Part shown: positions 46,910 to 55,904 of the stretch, in pieces | How positions within the stretch are numbered: the stretch's first letter is position 1 | Layout of the letters: every line of letters starts with the position of its first letter | DNA from: CAVTQY01 sp963736975 | GTDB lineage: Bacteria; Pseudomonadota; Alphaproteobacteria; Acetobacterales; Acetobacteraceae | Assembly: GCA_963736975.1 (NCBI GenBank) | Contig: CAVTQY010000002.1 | Location: forward strand, 744,001-808,000 | DNA: 64,000 nucleotides | Reading direction: 5' to 3' | Position numbers and translations under genes: made by a program | The notes under the pieces: model-generated | The model's input: only the letters and a program-made list of their open reading frames with translations | What the model was told of the DNA's origin: nothing | The model's database searches: none

Positions 46910-47141
46910 TTGTGCAATACAAACTTTGTAAAACCCGGCAATCTTCTTGCGTTTTGCATAATCCATCAGCAGCAGGTTAAATTGTTGTTGCTCCGACCTG
47001 TCGCCATGACGTAGTCACTGATCACCCACTCGTTAACTCTTCAAGTTTGCTTCTTGATGTGGCGCCCGGTGCTGGTTCGCGCTCGGGCCTGGAAATGATG
47101 TTTTCGAACGGCCGAAAGAGCCGTGAAGCGGAGGCAAAAAA

Positions 47142-48584
<1,443 letters not shown>

Positions 48585-48586
48585 CG

Positions 48587-49474
48587 CTACGCCTGCTTAA
48601 GTTCGATCAGGCTGCGCCGGATCTTCCGCCCGCGCTCCACCTTGTCCTCGATATAGGAGGCGTCGCCCCAGCGCACCGCGCGCGCCATTGCCTGCGCGTC
48701 CTCCGTGAACCGCGCCAGCATTTCCAGCAGCGCCTCGCGGTTGTTCAGGAACACGTCGCGCCACATCGTCGGGTCGGACGCCGCGATCCGGGTGAAATCT
48801 CGGAAGCCCGACGCGGCGAACCGCAGCACTTCCGACCGGCTTTCATCGGCAAGGTCGTCGGCCGTGCCGCAGATCGTGAACGCCAGCAGATGCGGCAAAT
48901 GCGACACGATCGCCAGCACCTTGTCGTGGTGCGCCGGTTCCATGCGCTCCACCATCGATCCGCAGCGGCGCCAGAATTCGGCGATCGTCTCGACGGCGCC
49001 TTCATCGGTACCGGGCGGCGGCACCACCAGCGTCCAGCGTCCCCGAAACAGCTCCGCGAAACCGGCATCGGGTCCCGAATACTCCGTCCCCGCCAAGGGA
49101 TGCGCCGGCACGAAATGCACACCGGCCGGCACGAGTGGCCCCACATCCCGGATCACCGACTGCTTGGTCGAGCCCACATCCGTCAGAATGCATCCCGGCG
49201 CCAAATGCGGAGCGATCGCCGCCGCGAGCTCGGCGAATGCTCCCACCGGTGCGGCCAACACGACGCAGTCAGCACCTTCCACCGCCCGCGCCGGATCCCT
49301 CTCCACGCGATCGACGATGCCCAGCTCCAGCACCCGGTCCAGCGTGGACGTGGTCCGCGCATTCGCCACCACCTCGCCCGCCAGGTTGCCCTGCTCGCGC
49401 GCGATCCGGGCGACCGAGCTGCCGATCAGCCCGACCCCGATCAACGCCAGACGTCGGAAGAGCGGTTCAGCCAC
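48587..49474 (-). CDS. tyrA: Prephenate/arogenate dehydrogenase family protein
   Basis: 295-residue NAD(P)-dependent dehydrogenase of tyrosine synthesis. The N-terminal Rossmann motif is LALIGVGLIGSSVARIA. The catalytic-His region is VHFVPAHPLAGTEYSG and the helical C-terminal domain includes SHLPHLLAFTICG. The start chosen is the GTG at 49474, eight bases inside the end of the aminotransferase gene, since no ATG gives the canonical N-terminus. Third gene of an operon with a chorismate mutase protein and HisC-type aminotransferase, together forming a short aromatic amino acid branch. Confidence 0.9.
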   Translation of the reverse strand: MAEPLFRRLALIGVGLIGSSVARIAREQGNLAGEVVANARTTSTLDRVLELGIVDRVERDPARAVEGADCVVLAAPVGAFAELAAAIAPHLAPGCILTDVGSTKQSVIRDVGPLVPAGVHFVPAHPLAGTEYSGPDAGFAELFRGRWTLVVPPPGTDEGAVETIAEFWRRCGSMVERMEPAHHDKVLAIVSHLPHLLAFTICGTADDLADESRSEVLRFAASGFRDFTRIAASDPTMWRDVFLNNREALLEMLARFTEDAQAMARAVRWGDASYIEDKVERGRKIRRSLIELKQA

Positions 49475-50561
49475 GTCCCTCGGCTCGGAAATCCCGCAAG
49501 ATCTCGACCACAAGCCCGACCTCCTCGGCCGTGCCCACCGTGATTCGCAGGCATTGCGGCAACCCATAGGCGCCGACCTTGCGCGCGATGACTCCTCGCT
49601 TGCGCAAAAACGCATCGGCTGCATCAGCCGCCGCCGCCGTCCCGAAATCCGCCAGGACGAAATTGCCCTCGCTGGGCCAGACCTTGATCCCCGCCGCCTC
49701 AAGCCCGGCGGTCAGCACGGCCCGGTACTCGCGGTTATGCGCTCGCCCCTTCTCGACCCACCCGGGCTCCGCCAGGGCTGCAATCGCCGCGGCCTGCGAT
49801 GCCAAGGTGACGTTGAACGGTGCCCGCACCCGGTTCAGCACGTCGATGACAGCAGGTGGCGCATACGCCCAGCCGATCCGCATGCCGCCCAAGCCGAAAA
49901 TTTTGCTGAACGTCCGCGTCATGACCGTGTTGTCGGCGGCATTCACCAGCCGGATGCCGGGATCGTAATCCGGCCGGTCCACATATTCCGCGTAGGCGGC
50001 ATCCAGCACCAGCAGCACATCCTCCGGCAGCCCGGCCCGAAGCCGCGCCACCTCCTCGAACGGCAGCATGCTACCTGTAGGATTGTTAGGATTGGCTAAA
50101 AACACCAGCCGCGTCGCTGGGGAGACCGCCGCCAGCATGGCATCCACATCCGCCGTCAGCGCTCGCTCCGGTGTCTTGATCACCCGGCTGCCGGCATAAG
50201 TCCCGGCAATCGCATAGATCGCGAAGCCATGCGCCGACATGATGATGTCCCGCCCGTGGCCGCCATAAGCGAGACAAAGCTGGTAGATCAGGTCATCCGA
50301 CCCGGCGCCGCAGACAATCCTCGCCGGGTCCAGCCCAAACCGGGCGCCGATCGCTCGCCGAAGCTCCAGCGCATCGCCATCCGGATACCGGTGCAGCTCG
50401 GCAGCCGCTTGCACATACGCCGCCTGCGCTCCGGGCGGCACGCCGAACGCCCCCTCGTTCGAGGAAAGCTTGTACACACGGTTCACCCCGGGTACGCTCG
50501 ACTCGCCCCCGACGTATGGGGAGATGGTCAGTATCTCAGGTCGCGGCCGAGGGCCCGTCAT
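49467..50561 (-). CDS. hisC: Histidinol-phosphate / aromatic aminotransferase
   Basis: 364-residue class I/II PLP aminotransferase. KLSSNEGAFGVPPGA near the N-terminus, ANPNNPTGSMLP in the middle and the PLP-Lys in TRTFSKIFGLGGMRIGWAYAPP are the HisC signature. LRITVGTAEEVG closes the chain with the substrate-binding Arg. Its ATG overlaps the stop of the chorismate mutase gene, and its end overlaps tyrA. Placement between chorismate mutase and prephenate dehydrogenase suggests it transaminates aromatic keto acids as well as imidazole-acetol phosphate. Confidence 0.9.
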   Translation of the reverse strand: MTGPRPRPEILTISPYVGGESSVPGVNRVYKLSSNEGAFGVPPGAQAAYVQAAAELHRYPDGDALELRRAIGARFGLDPARIVCGAGSDDLIYQLCLAYGGHGRDIIMSAHGFAIYAIAGTYAGSRVIKTPERALTADVDAMLAAVSPATRLVFLANPNNPTGSMLPFEEVARLRAGLPEDVLLVLDAAYAEYVDRPDYDPGIRLVNAADNTVMTRTFSKIFGLGGMRIGWAYAPPAVIDVLNRVRAPFNVTLASQAAAIAALAEPGWVEKGRAHNREYRAVLTAGLEAAGIKVWPSEGNFVLADFGTAAAADAADAFLRKRGVIARKVGAYGLPQCLRITVGTAEEVGLVVEILRDFRAEGRG

Positions 50562-51442
50562 GCGCCGTCCCCGATCGGGATGGCATAGGCTCCAAGCATC
50601 ACCGGCTGTCGGACGATCCCGCCCAGCCGCGCCAATCGCGCATCGTCATCCGCTATGAAGCCCGCCACGTCCACCAGCGCGTGCGCTGTCGACGAGCCGG
50701 GGTCGCGTCGCAGGATGATCGTCTCCGGCACCAGCCCAGCCGCGACGATCGCTCCGGCGAGCCGCGCCCGGCTGACATCCCGGTCCATCTCCAACCCCAG
50801 CAGTGAGCGGTCATGACCGCTCGGATCGGGTGCACCCGCCGCGGTGACCAACGCCTGAACCGTCGGCACCCCGTCGCCCCGCCGGGCCCAGAACGGCAGC
50901 CGCGCGACCACATGGATGCGCGGCTCGTCTTTCTGCAGCAGCGCTGTCCACCAGGCCTCCCGCGCCGTTTCGCTTTCCGAGGGCACTGGCAGCACGGCTA
51001 CCGAAGCACGCCCGCCGCTGACATCCGCAATCGCCTGTGCCGCGCTACCATGCACCCGCAATGGCGTCAGCGCGCCGTATTGTTCCCGCGCTGCCTGGGT
51101 GAACCCGAGTGCTGGGTCGGCCTCGCACACGGCAATGACGAAGGCACCTTGCATCGCCGTGGTGCCGGCCAATAGCTCTCGCCAGACACGCACGACCGTC
51201 TGTCGCGGCAACACTCCCTCATGCCGCGCCAGCAGCCGGCGAAGAATGATCGCTTCCCGCCCGGGCCGCAGCGCAAACCCGTTCTTGGTCACAGCCACGC
51301 GTCCAACCAGCGCGGCGCGGCGCATCAGAAGATCGTGGAGCGCATCGTCGAGACGATCGATCTCGGCGCGCAAAGCCCCGAGATCGCTGGGCCAGTGCTC
51401 CTGTACGGGCGGCTCTTCGGCAGTTGGAAGCGGGCTTGACAT
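50558..51442 (-). CDS. Chorismate mutase with a degenerate prephenate dehydratase-like domain
   Basis: 294 residues. Residues ~20-105 form an AroQ-type chorismate mutase helix bundle (DLGALRAEIDRLDDALHDLLMRRAALVGRVAVTKNG, then PGREAIILRRLLARHEG). The remaining ~180 residues resemble the PheA dehydratase domain in outline (VIAVCEADPALGFTQAAREQYGA, VHGSAAQAIADVSGGRASVAVLPVPSES). The catalytic Asn-x-Thr-Arg-Phe motif expected near residue 200 is absent. It probably makes prephenate only, with the second domain structural or regulatory. First gene of the CM-hisC-tyrA operon, divergent from metX. ATG at 51442 chosen on length. Confidence 0.8.
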   Translation of the reverse strand: MSSPLPTAEEPPVQEHWPSDLGALRAEIDRLDDALHDLLMRRAALVGRVAVTKNGFALRPGREAIILRRLLARHEGVLPRQTVVRVWRELLAGTTAMQGAFVIAVCEADPALGFTQAAREQYGALTPLRVHGSAAQAIADVSGGRASVAVLPVPSESETAREAWWTALLQKDEPRIHVVARLPFWARRGDGVPTVQALVTAAGAPDPSGHDRSLLGLEMDRDVSRARLAGAIVAAGLVPETIILRRDPGSSTAHALVDVAGFIADDDARLARLGGIVRQPVMLGAYAIPIGDGA

Positions 51443-51543
51443 GCTGTGACTGGCCAGTCGAGGCCCCGGTTGATAGCGGAACCGGTCCGGCATGCAAACC
51501 CATCGGTTGCGCCATAATGCCGGGTGAGCCTAACTGCGCCGCC

Positions 51544-52695
51544 ATGGACCAGACCGCTCTGCTGACCGGGATTCCGCATGAGCATGTCAGTTTCGATGAC
51601 GGCATGATGCTCGACTGCGGCACCCACCTTCATCGCCTCACGATCGCCTATCGCACATACGGCGCGCTCAATCCTTTGCGGTCGAACGCGATCCTCGTCT
51701 GTCACGCACTCACTGGCGATCAATACGTTACCGAAACTCATCCGGTCACCGGTAAGGAAGGATGGTGGACCGCCGTGGTCGGCCCCGGACGCCCGATCGA
51801 CACCGACCGGTTCTTCGTGATTTGCGCGAACGTCCTGGGCGGCTGCATGGGCTCCACCGGCCCGCGCAGCCCGCGCGATGCCGGCGAAGAACCATGGGGC
51901 ACCGACTTTCCCCCGGTCACCATACGCGACATGGTCCGCGCCCAGAAACGGCTGATCGATCATCTCGGCATCACGCGCCTGTTCGCCGTGACCGGCGGCT
52001 CGATGGGCGGGATGCAGGTCCTGCAATGGGCCGCCGACTACCCGCACGCGGTGTTCGCCGCTTTGCCGATCGCCGCCGCAGCCTACCATTCAGCGCAAAA
52101 CATCGCGTTCCACGAAGTGGGACGCCAGGCCATTTTCGCCGATCCGGATTGGCAGGGCGGACGCTATTGGCAGACCGGCCGCGTGCCGGCCCGCGGCCTC
52201 GCCGTAGCCCGTATGTGTGCGCACATTACCTATCTCTCCGAACAGGCGCTGACGCGCAAATTCGGCCGGCGTCTGCAGAACGCTCCCAAACGCGCCGATG
52301 AAGCGATGACCCTGTTCGGCGAGATGTTCGAGGTCGAAAGCTACCTGCATCACCAGGGCAGCACCTTCGTCCACCGCTTCGACGCCAACGCCTACGTCAC
52401 CATCACACGGGCCATGGACTATTTCGACCTCGCCGCCGACCACGGCGGCGATCTCGTCAACGCCTTCCGCGGCACGACAACCCGCTTCCTGCTGGTCTCC
52501 TTCACCTCCGACTGGCTGTTCCCGACGCCCGAAAGCCGCAGCATTGCCCGCGCCCTTAACAGCGCCGGCGCCAATGTCAGCTTCGTCGAAATCGCCACGG
52601 ATAAGGGGCACGACGCTTTCCTGCTGGACGAACCAGACTTCCACCGCACAATCGCCGGCTTCCTGACCGGCTGCGCAGCACACGCTCGGTTGTGA
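51544..52695 (+). CDS. metX: Homoserine O-acetyltransferase
   Basis: About 383-residue alpha/beta-hydrolase acylating homoserine in methionine synthesis. The nucleophile elbow is TGGSMGGMQVLQW (Ser in GSMGG) and the oxyanion region ILVCHALTGDQYV. The Asp and His of the triad are in SFTSDWLFPTPESR and TDKGHDAFLLD. GRYWQTGRVPARGLAVARM and a Tyr-rich YLSEQAL segment mark the MetX group. An ATG 27 bases upstream (51517) is an alternative start. A 231-base inverted-repeat element separates it from metW, its usual operon partner. Confidence 0.92.
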   Translation: MDQTALLTGIPHEHVSFDDGMMLDCGTHLHRLTIAYRTYGALNPLRSNAILVCHALTGDQYVTETHPVTGKEGWWTAVVGPGRPIDTDRFFVICANVLGGCMGSTGPRSPRDAGEEPWGTDFPPVTIRDMVRAQKRLIDHLGITRLFAVTGGSMGGMQVLQWAADYPHAVFAALPIAAAAYHSAQNIAFHEVGRQAIFADPDWQGGRYWQTGRVPARGLAVARMCAHITYLSEQALTRKFGRRLQNAPKRADEAMTLFGEMFEVESYLHHQGSTFVHRFDANAYVTITRAMDYFDLAADHGGDLVNAFRGTTTRFLLVSFTSDWLFPTPESRSIARALNSAGANVSFVEIATDKGHDAFLLDEPDFHRTIAGFLTGCAAHARL

Positions 52696-52699
52696 GGGC

Positions 52700-52930
52700 G
52701 GGGCTCCGCAAGACCAAGCGGGCGCTGCCCCCTTGGAACCCCCGCCGGGGGGCGACGGCCCCCCGGGACCCGCGATCTTGGTTCGCCATGAAGAGGGCCC
52801 CACGCCGCGGAGGCGGCACGAGCCGCTCGGCCTCCTGGGCCCCCTTCCTGGCGAAGCCGGCAGATGGGTTCCAAGGGCTCGCCCTTGGTGGGCGTACAGA
52901 GGGCAGCGCCCCCTGGCCTTACGGAGCCCC
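52700..52930. repeat. Long imperfect inverted-repeat (MITE/REP-like) element
   Basis: The outer ends GGGGCTCCG (52700-52708) and CGGAGCCCC (52922-52930) are perfect inverted repeats. Inner pairs also match in order: GGGCGCTGCCC with GGGCAGCGCCC, and CCTTGGAACCC with GGGTTCCAAGG. The arms account for over half of the 231 bases, so the unit could fold into one long stem. It fills nearly the whole metX-metW gap and ends six bases before the metW ATG. No coding frame is supported. Similar GC-rich palindromes are typical dispersed repeats in Acetobacteraceae (from memory). Confidence 0.7.
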
Positions 52931-52936
52931 ACCCTC

Positions 52937-53572
52937 ATGAACGAGGTGCGCTTCGTAGCCAAGAATATGCGGGTTGATTTGGCGTTGATGGCGGAGATGA
53001 TCGAGCCCGGCTCGCGTGTGCTCGACATCGGTTGCGGCGACGGGATGTTGATCGATCATTTGTTCACCACGAAGCGCTGCGACGCGCGCGGCATCGAGAT
53101 CGACATGGGCCTCGTCACGCGTGCGGTAGCGCATGGGCTGCCGGTGATGCATGGCGATGCGGATGAGGATTTGGCGCACTACCCGGACAGCGGCTTCGAT
53201 TATGTGGTGTTGTCGCGCACGTTGCAGGCGGTGGAACGTCCGCGCCAGGTGTTGCGCCAGATGCTGCGGATCGGCACTCGTGCGGTGGTGAGCTTTCCGA
53301 ATTTCGGTCATTGGCAGGTGCGTTGGCAGCTTCTGCGCAACGGCCGCATGCCGATGACGGCGACCTGGGACCGGATGTGGTATGAGACGCCCAACATCCA
53401 TCCTTGCACCATCCACGACTTTTTCGATTTGTGTGCCGCCGAGGGTTACACGGTCGAGCGCTGGCTGGCCGCCGATGAGAGTGGCCGCCGTACCCCCTGG
53501 CGCCGTTTCCCAAGCCTCGCCAATCTGTTCGGGGAGCAGGCTTTGTTTCTGCTGCGCCGCGCCGATGCCTGA
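52937..53572 (+). CDS. metW: Methionine biosynthesis protein MetW
   Basis: 211-residue methyltransferase-fold protein. VLDIGCGDGMLIDHLFTT (about 28-45) is the SAM-site region and YDYVVLSRTLQ-type (FDYVVLSRTLQAVERPRQVLRQMLRIG) follows. NFGHWQVRWQLLRNGRMPMT and WYETPNIHPCTIHDF are MetW hallmarks. In alphaproteobacteria MetW cooperates with MetX in the acetyl-homoserine route, fitting its place here. ATG at 52937 is used; the open frame further upstream is only the repeat element. Followed after 11 bases by the BrkB-family gene. Confidence 0.92.
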   Translation: MNEVRFVAKNMRVDLALMAEMIEPGSRVLDIGCGDGMLIDHLFTTKRCDARGIEIDMGLVTRAVAHGLPVMHGDADEDLAHYPDSGFDYVVLSRTLQAVERPRQVLRQMLRIGTRAVVSFPNFGHWQVRWQLLRNGRMPMTATWDRMWYETPNIHPCTIHDFFDLCAAEGYTVERWLAADESGRRTPWRRFPSLANLFGEQALFLLRRADA

Positions 53573-53583
53573 GGGAGAGGCGG

Positions 53584-54519
53584 ATGCTGCGCCGGATCTG
53601 GTTGTTGGCCAAGGAGAGTGTTCTCGCTTACATCGATGACGGCGCGCTCAGCCGTGGTGCCGCGATCGCCTATTACACCGCCACGTCGCTTGCGCCTGTT
53701 CTACTGATCGTCATCGCCATTGCCGGCCTGGTCTTCGGGGAGCAAGCCGCCAGCGGGGCCATCCGCGACGAGATCGGCGGCTTGATGGGCAAGCAGAGCG
53801 CCGACCTTCTGCAGACCGCGATCAGTGGCGCGCGTGGCCGGTCCGCGGGCCTTCTTGCCAGCATCATCGGCGTGCTGACCTTGCTGATCACCGCGAGCGG
53901 CGTTTTCGGCGAGATGCAGACGGCATTGAATGCGATCTGGCGGGCGGAGTTGAAGGGCACCACTGTGTCTCGGCTGGTTCGCGCCCGCATCGTAAGTCTT
54001 GGGCTGGTGGCGGCGCTTGGATTCCTGCTGTTGGCTTCGCTCGTGATCAGCGCGGCGCTGACTGCGCTGGCCGATGCGGTGAACCAGACTCTGCCGTTTG
54101 CCTCGGTGATCCTGCAGGCGCTGAATTTCCTCGTTTCATTCGTTCTGATTTCACTGCTGTTCGCCGCGATCTACAAGGTTTTGCCGGATCGGGATCTGCA
54201 ATGGAAGGATGTATTGGTGGGCGCCGCGGTCACTTCCTTGCTGTTCACCGTCGGCAAGTCCCTGATCGGCTTTTATCTGGGCAGCAGCACCTTGGCGAGC
54301 AGCTACGGCGCCGCCGGGGGGCTGATCATCCTGCTGGTCTGGGTGTACTATTCTTCCCAGATTTTCCTGCTCGGTGCCGAGTTCACCAAGGCTTATGCGA
54401 GCAACTACGGCAGCTTGCGCGACACCGAGGTGGCGCACAGTGTCGAGAAGGCGTCGAATGAACCGGTCCCCGAGGCCAGGGGTTCTGCTGGTGCCGGTAG
54501 CAAGGGAGGAGTCGAATGA
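53584..54519 (+). CDS. YihY/BrkB-family inner membrane protein
   Basis: 311 residues with six predicted membrane helices, starting around GAAIAYYTATSLAPVLLIVIAIAGLVFG. Family landmarks include AIAYY near residue 27, VGAAVTSLLFTVGKSLIGFYLG and SYGAAGGLIILLVWVYYSSQIFLLGAEFTKAYA. The soluble tail is charged and Gly-rich. Formerly called RNase BN by mistake; the family's role is unsettled (envelope or transport). ATGA overlap with the next gene. Confidence 0.9.
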   Translation: MLRRIWLLAKESVLAYIDDGALSRGAAIAYYTATSLAPVLLIVIAIAGLVFGEQAASGAIRDEIGGLMGKQSADLLQTAISGARGRSAGLLASIIGVLTLLITASGVFGEMQTALNAIWRAELKGTTVSRLVRARIVSLGLVAALGFLLLASLVISAALTALADAVNQTLPFASVILQALNFLVSFVLISLLFAAIYKVLPDRDLQWKDVLVGAAVTSLLFTVGKSLIGFYLGSSTLASSYGAAGGLIILLVWVYYSSQIFLLGAEFTKAYASNYGSLRDTEVAHSVEKASNEPVPEARGSAGAGSKGGVE

Positions 54520-54944
54520 GCGACACATATTCAGGTTCATGCTTCTGCGGCGCGGTCGAGCTGCGTATCAGCGGCGCTCCCAATGCCATGGGCTACTGCC
54601 ACTGCCGCTCGTGCCGATCCTGGTCGGGCGGCCCGGTCAATGCCTTCACGCTCTGGCCACCGGAGGCGGTGGAAGTGACCAAGGGCGCGGAGAACATCGC
54701 GACTTATCACAAGACCGACATGAGCCACCGGCAGTATTGCCGGCTCTGCGGCGGCCATTTGATGACTGCTCATCCCCCGCTGAAGATGGTCGATGTTTTC
54801 GCCGCAACCATTCCGGACCTCGCCTTCGTCCCCCAGGTGCACGTCAACTATGCGGAAACCGTGCTGCCGATGCGTGACGGATTGCCGAAGCTGAGGGATT
54901 TTCCAGCCGAATTCGGCGGATCCGGCGACATCATCCCCGAATAA
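54516..54944 (+). CDS. GFA/CENP-V-type zinc-binding protein
   Basis: 142-residue Mss4-like fold protein. Zinc ligands are seen in GSCFCGAVELRI (C-x-C), GYCHCRSCRSWSG (C-x-C-x2-C) and YCRLCGGHL (C-x2-C). This set matches glutathione-dependent formaldehyde-activating family proteins. Members usually lack proven formaldehyde activity, so only the family is claimed. ATG overlaps the BrkB-family stop. A hairpin follows the stop. Confidence 0.88.
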   Translation: MSDTYSGSCFCGAVELRISGAPNAMGYCHCRSCRSWSGGPVNAFTLWPPEAVEVTKGAENIATYHKTDMSHRQYCRLCGGHLMTAHPPLKMVDVFAATIPDLAFVPQVHVNYAETVLPMRDGLPKLRDFPAEFGGSGDIIPE

Positions 54945-54955
54945 CTCCGACCACA

Positions 54956-54976
54956 CCCCTCCCCTCGCGGGAGGGG
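54956..54976 (+). terminator. GC-rich hairpin after the metX-side operon
   Basis: CCCCTCCC and GGGAGGGG form a perfect 8-base stem with a 5-base loop, 12 bases after the GFA-family stop. Such CCCTCCC...GGGAGGG units are common gene-end repeats in alphaproteobacteria. Confidence 0.5.
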
Positions 54977-55072
54977 GCCGGGGGAGGGCGCCCCAATTAT
55001 CACTCAAGTGATGGAACCAACTGCCGGGCGCATGGTTTCCCGCTCCGCACATAGTGCCAAAGGAGGAGCGCG

Positions 55073-55321
55073 ATGCGTCCATCAGGTCTTGCAGTTCTCT
55101 GTCTGTCCGTACTGTTCGCCGCCTCGCCGGCCTTCGCCCAGATGACGCAGCAGAACAGGCAAAACCAAGGGCAGGATGCCAACCCGCCGAGGGTCACCAC
55201 CCAGAACCAGGGCAACGCGGCCGCTGGGAATCAGGGTGGCAACAACCAGGCCTCGGCAACCAATTCTGGCAGCGGGACCAACTCAAAGCCCGGTGTCCAG
55301 CAGAAGACCGCAACGCAATGA
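55073..55321 (+). CDS. Small exported Asn/Gln-rich protein
   Basis: 82 residues with a clear Sec signal (LAVLCLSVLFAASPAFA, cleavage after AFA at about residue 22). The mature ~60 residues are almost wholly Gln, Asn, Gly, Ser and Thr (QNRQNQGQDANPPR, NQGNAAAGNQGGNNQ) and therefore disordered. AAAGGAGGAG precedes the ATG, a strong ribosome site. Stop overlaps the next small gene (ATGA). Periplasmic or surface localisation is predicted. No family recognised; composition resembles small adhesion or amyloid-like peptides but nothing specific supports that. Confidence 0.65.
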   Translation: MRPSGLAVLCLSVLFAASPAFAQMTQQNRQNQGQDANPPRVTTQNQGNAAAGNQGGNNQASATNSGSGTNSKPGVQQKTATQ

Positions 55322-55518
55322 GCGAAACAATCAGCGGCATGCCACAGGAGACTGACACGGCGGGCAAGCTGTACGGTGCCGATGGGCGCCCTATCGGGGC
55401 CAACTCCCACCCGCCCGGTGCGGGGATGGATCAGCTCATCGGCTATGTTCGTGCACAACCGGTCTCCGCGATCCTGCTTGCGTTCGGCCTCGGCTATATA
55501 GTGGGAAAGATCATCTGA
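55318..55518 (+). CDS. Small C-terminally anchored membrane protein
   Basis: 66 residues. A polar N-terminal half (MSETISGMPQETDTAGKLYG) is followed by one hydrophobic helix near the C-terminus (VSAILLAFGLGYIVGKII), a single-pass, tail-anchored layout. This resembles the helix of small ElaB/YqjD or DUF883-type ribosome-hibernation anchors, which also end in a G-x-x-x-G-containing helix, but it lacks their long charged stalk. Translationally coupled to the exported Asn/Gln-rich protein. Function unknown. Confidence 0.6.
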   Translation: MSETISGMPQETDTAGKLYGADGRPIGANSHPPGAGMDQLIGYVRAQPVSAILLAFGLGYIVGKII

Positions 55519-55904
55519 ACGACGGACACCCCGCTGCACCCCGCGAGCGGAGCGAAGCAGGCTCCTGGAAAATGCGCTCCCAGGCGCAGACGGGAACAAG
55601 GATTTTGCCGCGAAACACGCAAGAGCGCAACGGGACCCCGATTTGCCTGCAACCGGACAATACGCAGATCATAGACAAAAACACCGCCGACGCCATGTCC
55701 ATAACAGTAGGTAGATAAGGTCCAGTTCGTACTTGATCTCCACTTCGAGTCTCATCCGGGCTCGAGAGCGAGGGCGTCAAGCCTCGTCAACAACGGATCA
55801 CCGTTGCGCTACTTCCTGGGCGAGCAAGAGGCGTTATCAGACGCGACACCGATGCCCGCTGCTTGGGCAGAAGACCGCTGTCCACCTCGATCACGCCCAT
55901 CCCG
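55519..55904. other. Intergenic region without a supported gene
   Basis: 386 bases between the small membrane protein and the stop of hom. A 89-codon minus-strand frame (55511-55780) lacks a ribosome site and known motifs. No repeat, tRNA or convincing terminator was seen. Confidence 0.4.

Larger units (their letters stand above)
46824..47141. other. rpsT-dnaA intergenic region
   Basis: 318 bases without a gene. The left third contains two GC hairpins (46829-46849, 46885-46909). The middle is notably AT-rich for this genome. A perfect 13-base palindrome TACAAACTTTGTA lies at 46918-46930, and TTTGCATAA (46953-46961), one mismatch from a DnaA box on the minus strand, lies nearby. These could be dnaA control sites. 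I do not see a cluster of DnaA boxes, so an origin is not claimed. GGAGG stands about eight bases before the dnaA ATG. Confidence 0.5.

Noticed and set aside
46824..47141. Chromosomal replication origin next to dnaA
   Set aside because: Only one near-match to a DnaA box is visible; origins in alphaproteobacteria are often not next to dnaA.
51443..51543. Possible SAM-II riboswitch before metX
   Set aside because: metX leaders in alphaproteobacteria often carry one, but the GGTGATTTG-type core is not present here; only a CCGGTT/AACCGG hairpin is seen.
52733..52936. Upstream extension of the metW frame through the repeat element
   Set aside because: The coded residues are only the palindromic repeat; metW homology starts at 52937.
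55511..55780. 89-codon minus-strand frame in the gap before hom
   Set aside because: Contains a Cys-bearing hydrophobic stretch but no ribosome site or family pattern.
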